Shown in pieces: positions 25,522 through 33,980 of a stretch of 64,000 nucleotides of DNA. The notes beneath the pieces were generated by a model. The model was given only the letters and a program-made list of their open reading frames with translations. It had not been told where the DNA came from and did no database searches. The translations under genes and the position numbers were made by a program. The DNA is from Pseudomonas sp. SCA2728.1_7 (GTDB lineage Bacteria; Pseudomonadota; Gammaproteobacteria; Pseudomonadales; Pseudomonadaceae), in contig NZ_CP073104.1 of NCBI RefSeq assembly GCF_018138145.1, positions 1,302,001 through 1,366,000 of the forward strand. Direction: 5' to 3'. Numbering within the stretch: the stretch's first letter is position 1; every line of letters starts with the position of its first letter.

Positions 25522-27372
25522 ATGGATGACCTCAAGACACTGATCGCCTACTCCCGCAAAAACGCCATGCGCCGTCTGGTGCGCTGCCTGTTTGCGGAAA
25601 ACATCCTCGACCGTTCGGCCCTGAGCTTTTCCGTCGAGGGCAACCAGGCCACGTATCCGCTCAAGGGCGGCCGCGCCCACCTGGCTTTTTCCGACATCGC
25701 CAAAGGCCCGGCCGATACCGTGGTCAACGACGGCGACGTGGTGTTGGTCACCGATGAAGGCGTGCGCCAGGTGATCACCAGCCACCAGGACATGCTCGAT
25801 GTGCTGCGCGACAGTTTCGACTTCGCCCCGACCGACGAAGGCGTGGCCGGGCTCAAGTCCGACATGGAAAACAGCCTGAGCAACGACGCCCACGCCCGTC
25901 AGCATCGCCAGCATTGGAACGCCCGACTGGCACAAGCCGCCAAGGATCAAGGACTGCACAGCTTCACTGATTACTTGCGCCAGCACGCCAAAACCAAGGA
26001 CGCCGCGATCCTGCTCGACCAGTGGGGTTCACTGGAAGGTCACCCGTATTACCCGACCTGGAAAGCCCGCCCGGGCCTGACCGATGAAGAGGTCGAGCAA
26101 CTGTCGCCCGAGTTCAACGCACAGGTGCCCCTGCGCATCGCCGCACTGCGCGCCGACAACGCGAAAAGCGAAAGCATGCCGCACGTGATCGATTACCGCG
26201 CCTGGTTCGCCGAGCATTTCCCGACGCAATGGGCGCAATGGAAAGCCTCGCTCAACAGCAAGGGGCTGGACGAAAACCAATGGCTGCCCTTGCCGATCCA
26301 CAGCTGGCATTTACAAGCCTACGTGCTGGAAACCTTCGCGCAGGAAATCGCCGACGGCATTCTGATCACCGATGGCCCGGACCTGCCAACCCTGCCGACC
26401 ATGTCCTATCGCACAATGATGCCGGTACTGGACGAATCCGCACCGCTGATCAAACTGCCCATCGCTGTGTGGATGACCAGCGAACTGCGCAGCCTGCAAG
26501 CCAAGTCGATTCACATGGGCCCGCGCATCAGCACGGTGATCAGCAAGATTCTCGAGACGGAAAACGGCTTCGATCAGCGCCTGGAAATCTTCCCGGAAGA
26601 AATCGGCGTGCGTTACAAAAACGCGGTGACGCAGGACGATCACCCGGGCCGTCATCTGTCCGTGGTGTATCGCGCCAGTGCGCCTGCATTCGAACGCAAC
26701 GATGAGTGCCTGCCGATAACCGTGGCTTCACTGTTCACCCGTTTGCCCGGCAGCGGTCGTCCGCTGTTCACCGATCTGATTGAACGTGACGGTGTGCGCG
26801 CCAATGCTGCGCAGGTCGAGAACTGGTTCCGCGAGTACGCGAAGGTGGTGACTCACCCGGTGGTGGCGATCTACTTGATGTACGGCATCGGCCTTGAGGC
26901 GCACCAGCAAAACACCATGGTGCTGTTCTCCCCGGACGGCAAAGCACGTAGTCTGCTGATCCGCGATTTCGGTGATGGCCGCACTTACGCGCCGTTGCTC
27001 GAGGGCCGTGGTTACAGCCTGCAACCACACGTGCAGCCGGGTATTCTGCCGACAGTGTTCTCCGGTGATATCGAGCCGGTGCGCATGTTTGTGCTCGACG
27101 CGGCGTTCCTCACGCACCTGCATGAAATGGCCCTGTGGCTGACCAAGGAATACGCTTTCAACAACACACGGCTATGGCAAATCTTGCGCGAAGAAACCGA
27201 CCTCGCCTTCGAAGCGGTGCGTGACCGCGTCGCGGCAGACGTGTGGGAAACCGAGCACAAGGCGTTCGTCGAAGAGCCATGGCCAACCCGTTCGCTGTTG
27301 CGCATGCACTTGATGCAATACAGCAACTATCGTTTGCAACACACCCTGACCAACCCGCTCGCTAGCGTTTAA
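25522..27372 (+). CDS. IucA/IucC-family NIS siderophore synthetase
   Basis: A 616-residue ATP-dependent ligase that adenylates a carboxylate such as citrate and couples it to an amine. Family motifs: GHPYYPTWKARPGL (near 172-185), LPIHSWHLQ (near 256), SYRTMMPV and IKLPIAVWMTSELRSL (near 294-323), the active-site GIGLEAHQQNTMV (near 456-468) and LLIRDFGDGR. It is the only synthetase in the locus, whereas staphyloferrin B needs three, so it may act twice as the single synthetase of rhizoferrin pathways does. The subtype (A, B or C) cannot be decided by eye. Neighbouring genes supply the amine. Confidence 0.9.
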   Translation: MDDLKTLIAYSRKNAMRRLVRCLFAENILDRSALSFSVEGNQATYPLKGGRAHLAFSDIAKGPADTVVNDGDVVLVTDEGVRQVITSHQDMLDVLRDSFDFAPTDEGVAGLKSDMENSLSNDAHARQHRQHWNARLAQAAKDQGLHSFTDYLRQHAKTKDAAILLDQWGSLEGHPYYPTWKARPGLTDEEVEQLSPEFNAQVPLRIAALRADNAKSESMPHVIDYRAWFAEHFPTQWAQWKASLNSKGLDENQWLPLPIHSWHLQAYVLETFAQEIADGILITDGPDLPTLPTMSYRTMMPVLDESAPLIKLPIAVWMTSELRSLQAKSIHMGPRISTVISKILETENGFDQRLEIFPEEIGVRYKNAVTQDDHPGRHLSVVYRASAPAFERNDECLPITVASLFTRLPGSGRPLFTDLIERDGVRANAAQVENWFREYAKVVTHPVVAIYLMYGIGLEAHQQNTMVLFSPDGKARSLLIRDFGDGRTYAPLLEGRGYSLQPHVQPGILPTVFSGDIEPVRMFVLDAAFLTHLHEMALWLTKEYAFNNTRLWQILREETDLAFEAVRDRVAADVWETEHKAFVEEPWPTRSLLRMHLMQYSNYRLQHTLTNPLASV

Positions 27373-27385
27373 CCGAGGCTGACTC

Positions 27386-28627
27386 ATGTCCCAAGCAGGT
27401 GCCATCCAGGGTTCGAGAGTAAGAATCCTGATTTATCTTCTATTTGCGATCCAGTTGGTATCGATGGGCGCGATGGAAATGAGCGGGCCGTTCTGGCCTG
27501 TCCACCTGCGTGGGCTGACGACCTCCGAGTCGCTTTTCAGCTTCGCCAGCATCGCCGTGTACGTCGGGCCGATGCTGGGCATTATTCTCACCAGTGCATT
27601 CTGGGGCCGGATCGGCGATCGCTACGGCCACAAGTTGATGATGATCCGCGCCCTCGCCGGCTTGTCGTTGACCCAGCTTGGGCTGGCCCTGTTCAGTGAT
27701 ATCTGGATCATTCTGATCCTGCGTTTTCTGCAAGGCGCGTTTGCCGGCTATATCGCGCCGGCACAGGCCTATGGCGTCAGCATTGAAGCGCCGTCGCGGC
27801 GCGCACGGCTGTTCGCCATTCTGCAAATCTCGACCAATGTCGGCTCGCTGCTGGGTGCGGTGGTCGGCGGCTTGATCCTCGATTACGCGACGTTCTTCTG
27901 GATCAACATCATCGCTTCGGCGCTGTGTGCGGTGTGTACCGTGATCGCCGCCGTGACCTTGCCGGACGTGCCGCCGGTGAAGAAAGCCGTGGTCGTCGAC
28001 AAAACTGCGCCGGCGCGTTCCGGCAGCCTCTGGCAAGGCTCGCCATTGCTGTCGCTGCTCGGTGTGATGGGCATTCTGTTGCTGGCGCGGATGCTGCCGC
28101 AGACCTCGTTTTCGCTGTATGTCAGCTCGGTGTTCGAGGTCAGCAATTCGGTGGTCGGCCTCTGCTACGGCTTGCTGGCGCTGGGCTTCATTCTGTCGGC
28201 AACGGCGTGGTCGCGTTATTTCGAACAGCGTGGTCAGCAGGACACCTTGCAGCGCATGACTTACGTGGTCATCGGCTGCATCGTCCTCACTGCGGTGGCA
28301 GGCGTCACCCACAACCCGGTGGTGTTCGTCATTGCCTACTTCATCTGGGGCGTACTGCTGGGTGCAACCACACCGGTGTTGATGGCGCTGATCTCGAAGA
28401 CCGCCGATAGCTCGCAACAGGGTCATGTACTGGGCATCGCTCAGGGCACTGCGCAATTCGCTTCGATTGCGGGGATTTCCGCCGGCGGCCTGCTCAGTCA
28501 GGTCTACGGTTTGCAGTACACCTATCTGTTTGTTTGCCTCGCTTACGTCGTCGCACTGATCCCGATCGTCGCGTTGCGCTACTGGCCGGCGGCGATGCAA
28601 GCAAGCCCTGCCCCGGACGGGGAATGA
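27386..28627 (+). CDS. MFS exporter of the siderophore operon
   Basis: A 413-residue major facilitator protein with 12 hydrophobic segments and the loop-2/3 motif GRIGDRYGHKLMM near residues 74-86. Helix 5 includes GSLLGAVVGGLILDY, typical of drug:proton antiporters. It begins 13 bases after the NIS synthetase stop codon, the position of the SbnD exporter in staphyloferrin B clusters, so export of the new siderophore across the inner membrane is inferred. Import of the ferric complex is covered by the ABC system at 33981-36969. Confidence 0.85.
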   Translation: MSQAGAIQGSRVRILIYLLFAIQLVSMGAMEMSGPFWPVHLRGLTTSESLFSFASIAVYVGPMLGIILTSAFWGRIGDRYGHKLMMIRALAGLSLTQLGLALFSDIWIILILRFLQGAFAGYIAPAQAYGVSIEAPSRRARLFAILQISTNVGSLLGAVVGGLILDYATFFWINIIASALCAVCTVIAAVTLPDVPPVKKAVVVDKTAPARSGSLWQGSPLLSLLGVMGILLLARMLPQTSFSLYVSSVFEVSNSVVGLCYGLLALGFILSATAWSRYFEQRGQQDTLQRMTYVVIGCIVLTAVAGVTHNPVVFVIAYFIWGVLLGATTPVLMALISKTADSSQQGHVLGIAQGTAQFASIAGISAGGLLSQVYGLQYTYLFVCLAYVVALIPIVALRYWPAAMQASPAPDGE

Positions 28628-28642
28628 TCAAGGAGTCTGCTT

Positions 28643-29827
28643 TTGAACATTGAACAACTGCGCGCCGACACTCCTGCCGTCGCGCAACTGATCCACTTCA
28701 ACAATGCCGGCGCGGCGCTGATGCCCGCGCCGGTGATCGAAACGATGACCCGTCATATTCAGCTTGAAGCGACTTTGGGCGGCTACGAAGCCGCCGGGCA
28801 ACAATCGGCTGAAGTGGAAAATGTCTACGCCGCTATCGGGCAATTGATCAACGCTCAGCCTGACGAAATTGCGGTGATCGAGAACGCGACCCGCGCTTGG
28901 GACATGGCGTTCTATTCGTTACCGCTGCAACCCGGCGATGTGGTGCTGACATCGACCACCGAATACGCCGGCAACTACATTCCTTATCTGCAAATGAAGC
29001 AGCGGCGCGGTATCGAGATTCGGGTCATTCCTAACGATGAACACGGCCAGGTTTCCCTGTCGGCACTAACGACCATGCTCGAGGATGATCGGGTCGCGCT
29101 GATCTCGCTGCCGGTGATAGCCACCAATGGCGGCCCGGTGCAGCCCATCGAGCAGATTGGCGCTCTCGCCCGTGCGGCTGGCGTGCTGTTTCTGCTCGAT
29201 GCCTGTCAGGGTGTCGGGCAGATGCCGATCGACGTGCAGAAAATCGGCTGCCACATGCTCGCTGCCACCAGCCGCAAATACCTGCGTGGACCGCGCGGGA
29301 TGGGTTTTTTGTATGTCGAAAAGTCTCTGTGCCAGAACCTTGAGCCGGCGTTTCTCGACTTGCATGCTGCCTCATTGCAGGACGCCGAGACGTTCGAAAT
29401 CCGCGCCGATGCCCGACGCTTCGAGAACTGGGAATGCAACGTCGCCGCCAAACTCGGTCTCGGTGCGGCAGTGGAATACGCGCTGGCGCAAGGCATCGAA
29501 CCGATGTGGCTGCGGATTCAGCAACTGGCAGATTACCTGCGCCGACAACTGGCAGATATTCCTGGTATCACGCCGCGAGACCTCGGAGTGCAGAAGTCCG
29601 GCATCGTCACGTTTACGCATCGCGACAGCAGCGCCGCACACGTTCAGCAGTGGCTGGCCGGCCAGGAAAAGCGCATCAACGTCAGCACATCGACCTTGCA
29701 CTCGACTTTGCTCGACATGCAGCACAGGGACTTGCCGGAAGTCAGCCGTGCCTCGTTGCATGCGTACAACACCGAGGCGGAAATCGACACGATGATTGCT
29801 GCGCTGAGCCGTCTGCCGAGAGTCTGA
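28643..29827 (+). CDS. class V aminotransferase-fold PLP enzyme, TTG start
   Basis: A 394-residue fold-type I PLP protein related to cysteine desulfurases and isopenicillin N epimerase. Asp186 and Gln189 in LLDACQGVGQ contact the cofactor and Lys212 in TSRKYLRGPRG is the Schiff-base lysine. No cysteine-bearing desulfurase loop is evident. The start is TTG, with AAGGAG 7 bases upstream and no suitable ATG nearby. It is the last gene of the siderophore operon, which implies a biosynthetic step not known from staphyloferrin B or rhizoferrin, for instance epimerisation or amination. Its reaction cannot be deduced from sequence. Confidence 0.8.
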   Translation: MNIEQLRADTPAVAQLIHFNNAGAALMPAPVIETMTRHIQLEATLGGYEAAGQQSAEVENVYAAIGQLINAQPDEIAVIENATRAWDMAFYSLPLQPGDVVLTSTTEYAGNYIPYLQMKQRRGIEIRVIPNDEHGQVSLSALTTMLEDDRVALISLPVIATNGGPVQPIEQIGALARAAGVLFLLDACQGVGQMPIDVQKIGCHMLAATSRKYLRGPRGMGFLYVEKSLCQNLEPAFLDLHAASLQDAETFEIRADARRFENWECNVAAKLGLGAAVEYALAQGIEPMWLRIQQLADYLRRQLADIPGITPRDLGVQKSGIVTFTHRDSSAAHVQQWLAGQEKRINVSTSTLHSTLLDMQHRDLPEVSRASLHAYNTEAEIDTMIAALSRLPRV

Positions 29828-29875
29828 AGCGGAAAACAATCGGCGCTTGCGTCGCAGCGGCTTTGTAAACTAGCA

Positions 29876-29892
29876 TTGGGAATACTTCTCAA
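29876..29892. promoter_or_regulatory. candidate Fur box upstream of the sigma factor gene
   Basis: TTGGGAATACTTCTCAA is an imperfect palindrome (TTG.GAA...TTC.CAA on the other strand) resembling the GAGAAT-type Fur sites of Pseudomonas ECF sigma genes. It lies about 20 bases before the fecI-like start, where Fur would block transcription in iron-replete cells. Confidence 0.5.
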
Positions 29893-29912
29893 TTGCATGA
29901 AAATCTGCAGCC

Positions 29913-30428
29913 ATGAGCGAAACCCTTCCCGCGAATAATGCCAATCACCTGCGCGCGATCGAAGCCCTGTACAGCGGCCATCACGGCTGGCTGTACGCGA
30001 CGCTGAGAAAAAAACTGGGAAACGCCATGGATGCGGCGGATCTGGCGCAGGACACCTTCACGCGCATCCTTGCCTCCCAGGTCACCGTCATTGAGCAGCC
30101 GCGCGCGTATCTGAGCTGCGTGGCCAAAGGCATTCTGGTCAACTGGTATCAACGCAAGGCGCTGGAACGTGCCTACCTGGACGCCCTCGCCCATGTGCCG
30201 GCGCCGGAAGTGCCTTCGCCGGAATTGCGTTTCATGGTGCTGGAAACCCTGCACGAAATCGACGCAATGCTCGATGCCCTGCCGCCGCTGGTCAAACGCG
30301 CCTTTCTGTTGTCGCAGATCAGCGGGCTGAAATACGACGACATTGCCGAGCAGCTGGGCGTGTCGCTGATCACCGTCAAACGCTACATGAAGCAAGCCTT
30401 CGTGCAGTGCCTGTTGCTGGTGGAGTGA
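29913..30428 (+). CDS. FecI-like ECF RNA polymerase sigma factor
   Basis: A 171-residue group IV sigma factor. Region 2 includes DAADLAQDTFTRIL (near residues 38-51) and region 4 the helix-turn-helix LKYDDIAEQLGVSLITVKRY near 138-157. It is followed without a gap by a fecR-like gene and then a receptor with an STN domain, the standard cell-surface signalling order. A Fur-like palindrome lies upstream. Its predicted targets are the two receptor promoters carrying GGTGATACTTTTT and TCGACTGGC. Confidence 0.92.
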   Translation: MSETLPANNANHLRAIEALYSGHHGWLYATLRKKLGNAMDAADLAQDTFTRILASQVTVIEQPRAYLSCVAKGILVNWYQRKALERAYLDALAHVPAPEVPSPELRFMVLETLHEIDAMLDALPPLVKRAFLLSQISGLKYDDIAEQLGVSLITVKRYMKQAFVQCLLLVE

Positions 30429-31406
30429 ATGCTCAGCCGCCGCCATGAGCCGCACCTCGATCACCAGGCCCTGGAAGAAGCCGCCGACTGGTTGATCCGC
30501 ATGAGTGAAGGCGAACTCAGCGACAGCGAGCGCGGCGAATGGGAATACTGGAAAGCCAGCACCCCCGAGCGCGGTCGTGCCTGGGCGCGGGCGCAGTTGT
30601 TGCAGAGCAAACTCGGCGGCCTGCCACCATCCTTGGCGATGTCCGCACTCGATCGCCCGAGCAGCCCGGAGCGCCGTGCGGCGCTGGGCAAACTGGCGAT
30701 GATTCTGGCCATCCTGCCGGCCGGTTGGGGCAGCTGGAAGCTGGCAGAGTCGCAGCAATGGTCAGCCGACTACCGCACTGCGATCGGCCAGCAACGCGAG
30801 CTGACCCTGGCCGACGGCTCGAAAATCACCCTGAACACCGACACCGCCATCGACGTGCTGTTCGACGCCAATCAACGCCTCATTCACCTGCGTGAAGGCG
30901 AAATACTGGTGCAGACCGCGCCGGACATTTCACCGTTGGCGCGACCGTTTCTGGTCAGCACCCGTCAAGGTCGGATGCAGGCGCTGGGCACGCGTTTCAC
31001 CGTGCGCGAACTGCAACCGCGCACCCACCTCGCCGTGCTGGAAGGCGCGGTCAAAGTCGAGCTCGCGGACAATCGCCAGACCACGCCGCTGATCGTCAAC
31101 GCCGGTCAACGCACCGACTTCTCGTCCCACACCTTTGGCCAGCTCAGCGTTGCCGACCGTTATGTCGGTGCCTGGACGCAAGGCATGCTGATGGCCGACA
31201 AGATGCGCCTGGCCGACTTCGTCGAGGAACTGACACGCTATCGCCGCGGTTTCGTACGCCTCGATCCGGCGCTTGCCGATCTGCGCATTTCCGGCGCCTA
31301 CCCGATCAGCGACAGCCAGCGCACCCTGAACATGCTGGCGCAAACCTACCCGATCCTCGTCAGCGGCCATTTGAATGGCTACTGGGTCATGCTTTCCCCG
31401 GCCTGA
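30429..31406 (+). CDS. FecR-like anti-sigma / signal transducer
   Basis: A 325-residue single-pass inner-membrane protein. The cytoplasmic N-terminus (LEEAADWLIRMSEGELSD, DUF4880 type) would bind the sigma factor; one transmembrane helix (LGKLAMILAILPAGWGSWKL) lies near residues 83-102; the periplasmic FecR domain begins at YRTAIGQQRELTLADGSKI. The ATG directly follows the sigma factor stop codon, so translation is coupled. It transmits ligand occupancy of the STN-containing receptor to the sigma factor. Confidence 0.92.
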   Translation: MLSRRHEPHLDHQALEEAADWLIRMSEGELSDSERGEWEYWKASTPERGRAWARAQLLQSKLGGLPPSLAMSALDRPSSPERRAALGKLAMILAILPAGWGSWKLAESQQWSADYRTAIGQQRELTLADGSKITLNTDTAIDVLFDANQRLIHLREGEILVQTAPDISPLARPFLVSTRQGRMQALGTRFTVRELQPRTHLAVLEGAVKVELADNRQTTPLIVNAGQRTDFSSHTFGQLSVADRYVGAWTQGMLMADKMRLADFVEELTRYRRGFVRLDPALADLRISGAYPISDSQRTLNMLAQTYPILVSGHLNGYWVMLSPA

Positions 31407-31428
31407 GTGAAAAAATAATTGCCGCTGC

Positions 31429-31456
31429 GGTGATACTTTTTTCGATCTCGACTGGC
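31429..31456 (+). promoter_or_regulatory. ECF-type promoter of the second receptor gene
   Basis: GGTGATACTTTTTTCG (31429-31444) and TCGACTGGC (31448-31456) repeat the two blocks found before the receptor at 19800, with the same 19-base offset between their first bases. It sits in the 97-base gap after fecR, so the receptor can be transcribed separately from fecIR. Confidence 0.6.
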
Positions 31457-31503
31457 TATTGGGGAGAAGCACCTTTTCGTCCTGTTCATAGGCTCATTCA
31501 TCC

Positions 31504-33918
31504 ATGCTTGCCGCACGCCACCTGCGCCCGGAACGTCAGCTCAAACCCGTTGTTCGCAGTGCGTTGCTAAGCCTTGTCCTGATCGGTGCCGTTTGCCCGT
31601 TTGCCTTGGCCGCCGTGCCGGTGCAACTGGACGCTGTCGCGGTTCGTGCCTACAACATTCCCGCCGGGCCGCTGGGTGCGACCCTGTCGAGCTTCGCCGT
31701 GGACGCCAACATTGCCCTGTCGTTCGAGCCCTCGCTGGCCGAAGGCCTGACCAGCCCTGCGCTGATCGGTAATTACTCGACGCAGGAGGCGGTCAATCGC
31801 TTGCTGGCTGGCAGTGGCCTGGACATGGTCTTGCGCAGTGACGGCAGCTACACGCTGGTGCCGCGCCGGGTGACGCTGGATGAAACATCGATCATCGGCA
31901 CCGAAAAGCGCGCCGATTCCCTGCCAGAAGTGTATGTAGGTGGCCAGGTGGCCAACGGCGGGCGCCTGGGCATTCTTGGCAATACGGATGTCATGGACGC
32001 CCCCTTCAGTATCAGCACCTACACCTCGGCGCTGATCAAGGATCAACAGGCCGTCACCGTCGGCGATGTGCTGGAACGTGATTCTTCGGTGCGCTCCACC
32101 GGGCAGACCGGAGGGATTGTCGACTCGTTCTTCATCCGTGGCTTTCCCGTCGGCGAAGGCAACCTCGGTGAACTGGCCTTCGACGGCGTTTACGGTGTGG
32201 CGCCCAACTATCGGGTTTTCACCGAATACGCCGAGCGCATCGAACTGGTCAAAGGCCCCGGCGCCCTGCTCTATGGCATGTCACCCAACAACGCGGTGGG
32301 TGGCGTGATCAACGTGGTGCCGAAACGCTCCCTCGATGAAGACCTGACCCGTTTCACCGCCAGTTACGCCATGGATGCTCAGGCCGGTGGCCATCTCGAT
32401 GTCAGTCGGCGCTTCGGTGAAGAGCGCCGTTTTGGCGTGCGCTTCAACGGCAGTACGCAACTGGGCAACACGGCGATCGACGATCAATCGCGCCACGTCG
32501 ACATCGGCGCGATTTCCCTCGACTATCAGGGCGAACGCCTGCGCACGACCTTCGACTGGCTCAACCAGAAAGAAAGCTTCGACGCCGCTTCGCGGCCGTT
32601 CCTGATTGCTCCGGGCGTGGACATTCCTTCCGCCGCCAACGGTCGCAGCAACGTCAGTCAGGATTGGGGCTGGTCGAAAACCCGTGACAAATCGGCGCTG
32701 CTCAGCGGCGAATATGACCTCAGCGACGCATTGACGGTGTTCGCCCATGCCGGCGGCGGCAAATCCGATGTGGCACGAATGTCCGACCAGACGCCGACCA
32801 TTATCAATGCCGCTGGCGACACCTCGTCGATCCCCGGTTACTACAAGTTCGAAGTCGAGCGTTACACCGTTGATGCCGGTGCGCGGCTGCGCTTCGATAC
32901 CGGGCCGATCAGTCACCGCACCACCGTGCAGGTCAGTCGCTATCGCGATGTGTTGTCGCGCGGGATCATTTCCGGCGCACCGATTCTGTCGAACATTTAT
33001 CACCCGGTGGATCGCCCGCAACCTTACATTCCCAAGCCGGATACGCCGAAGGTCTCGCAGAGCGAACTGACTGGCGTGGCGCTTGCCGACACGCTGTCGA
33101 TTCTCGATGACCGCGCGCAGGTAACCCTCGGCTTGCGCAAACAGAACATCAAATCCGACAACTACAACGCCGCCGGCGTGGTGACCACGTCCTACGACGA
33201 CGGCCGGACGACCCCGTTGTTCGGCGCGGTGATCAAGCCTTGGGATCACGTTTCGTTCTACTACAACTACCTCGAAGGGCTGAGCAAGGGCGACATCGCG
33301 CCTTCCACCGCGTCCAACGCCGGCGAGATCTTTGCCCCTTATGTTTCCCGCCAGCATGAACTCGGAGTCAAAGCCGACTACGGCACGTTCACCTCCACCA
33401 TCAGCCTGTTTCAGATCACCAAACCCAGCGGCGAACTGGCCTCCGGAGTGTTCTCGGTGCAGGGCGAACAACGCAATCGCGGGCTGGAGCTGAACGTGTT
33501 CGGCGAAGTCACGCCGGGCACTCGCCTGCTCGGCGGCGTGACCCTGCTCAATGCCGAACTGACGAAAACCGGCGTGGCCGCCAACCGCGGCAACAAACCG
33601 GTCGGCGTGCCCGAGGTTCAGGCCAACCTCTGGGCCGAATGGGACACCTCATGGCTCGATGGCCTGACGCTGACCGGTGGCGCGATCCACACCGGCAGCC
33701 AGTACGTAAACCAGGCCAACACACAAAAACTCGATGACTGGACGCGCTTCGATGTCGGCGCCCGCTACAGCACGCGCATCGATGATCGACCGACCACGTT
33801 TCGCGCCACCGTGCAGAACGTGTTCGATCACGAGTACTGGTCGGGCGTCGCTTCCTACGGCGCGTTCTCCCAAGGCTCACCGCGCACCTTATTACTGTCG
33901 GCGACTGTCGATTTCTGA
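31504..33918 (+). CDS. TonB-dependent siderophore receptor with STN signalling domain
   Basis: An 804-residue FecA-type transducer. A signal peptide (to about residue 36) is followed by an STN domain (about 45-120: YNIPAGPLGATLSSFAVDAN and LLAGSGLDMVLRSDGSYTLV), a plug (VLERDSSVRSTGQTGG, VELVKGPG-like IELVKGPGALLYG) and a 22-strand-type barrel ending LLLSATVDF. It both imports the ferric siderophore and signals through FecR/FecI. By eye it is closely similar over plug and barrel to the receptor at 17584, so the two arose by duplication and differ mainly in the signalling extension. Confidence 0.93.
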   Translation: MLAARHLRPERQLKPVVRSALLSLVLIGAVCPFALAAVPVQLDAVAVRAYNIPAGPLGATLSSFAVDANIALSFEPSLAEGLTSPALIGNYSTQEAVNRLLAGSGLDMVLRSDGSYTLVPRRVTLDETSIIGTEKRADSLPEVYVGGQVANGGRLGILGNTDVMDAPFSISTYTSALIKDQQAVTVGDVLERDSSVRSTGQTGGIVDSFFIRGFPVGEGNLGELAFDGVYGVAPNYRVFTEYAERIELVKGPGALLYGMSPNNAVGGVINVVPKRSLDEDLTRFTASYAMDAQAGGHLDVSRRFGEERRFGVRFNGSTQLGNTAIDDQSRHVDIGAISLDYQGERLRTTFDWLNQKESFDAASRPFLIAPGVDIPSAANGRSNVSQDWGWSKTRDKSALLSGEYDLSDALTVFAHAGGGKSDVARMSDQTPTIINAAGDTSSIPGYYKFEVERYTVDAGARLRFDTGPISHRTTVQVSRYRDVLSRGIISGAPILSNIYHPVDRPQPYIPKPDTPKVSQSELTGVALADTLSILDDRAQVTLGLRKQNIKSDNYNAAGVVTTSYDDGRTTPLFGAVIKPWDHVSFYYNYLEGLSKGDIAPSTASNAGEIFAPYVSRQHELGVKADYGTFTSTISLFQITKPSGELASGVFSVQGEQRNRGLELNVFGEVTPGTRLLGGVTLLNAELTKTGVAANRGNKPVGVPEVQANLWAEWDTSWLDGLTLTGGAIHTGSQYVNQANTQKLDDWTRFDVGARYSTRIDDRPTTFRATVQNVFDHEYWSGVASYGAFSQGSPRTLLLSATVDF

Positions 33919-33980
33919 AACGTTCAGCCGGCCAGCGGTGTGAGCCGTTGGCCGAACTGACCTTTGCAAAGGCTTTGACC

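Noticed and set aside
32281..33471. Minus-strand open frame of 396 codons inside the second receptor gene
   Set aside because: Antisense shadow of a gene with complete STN, plug and barrel signatures.
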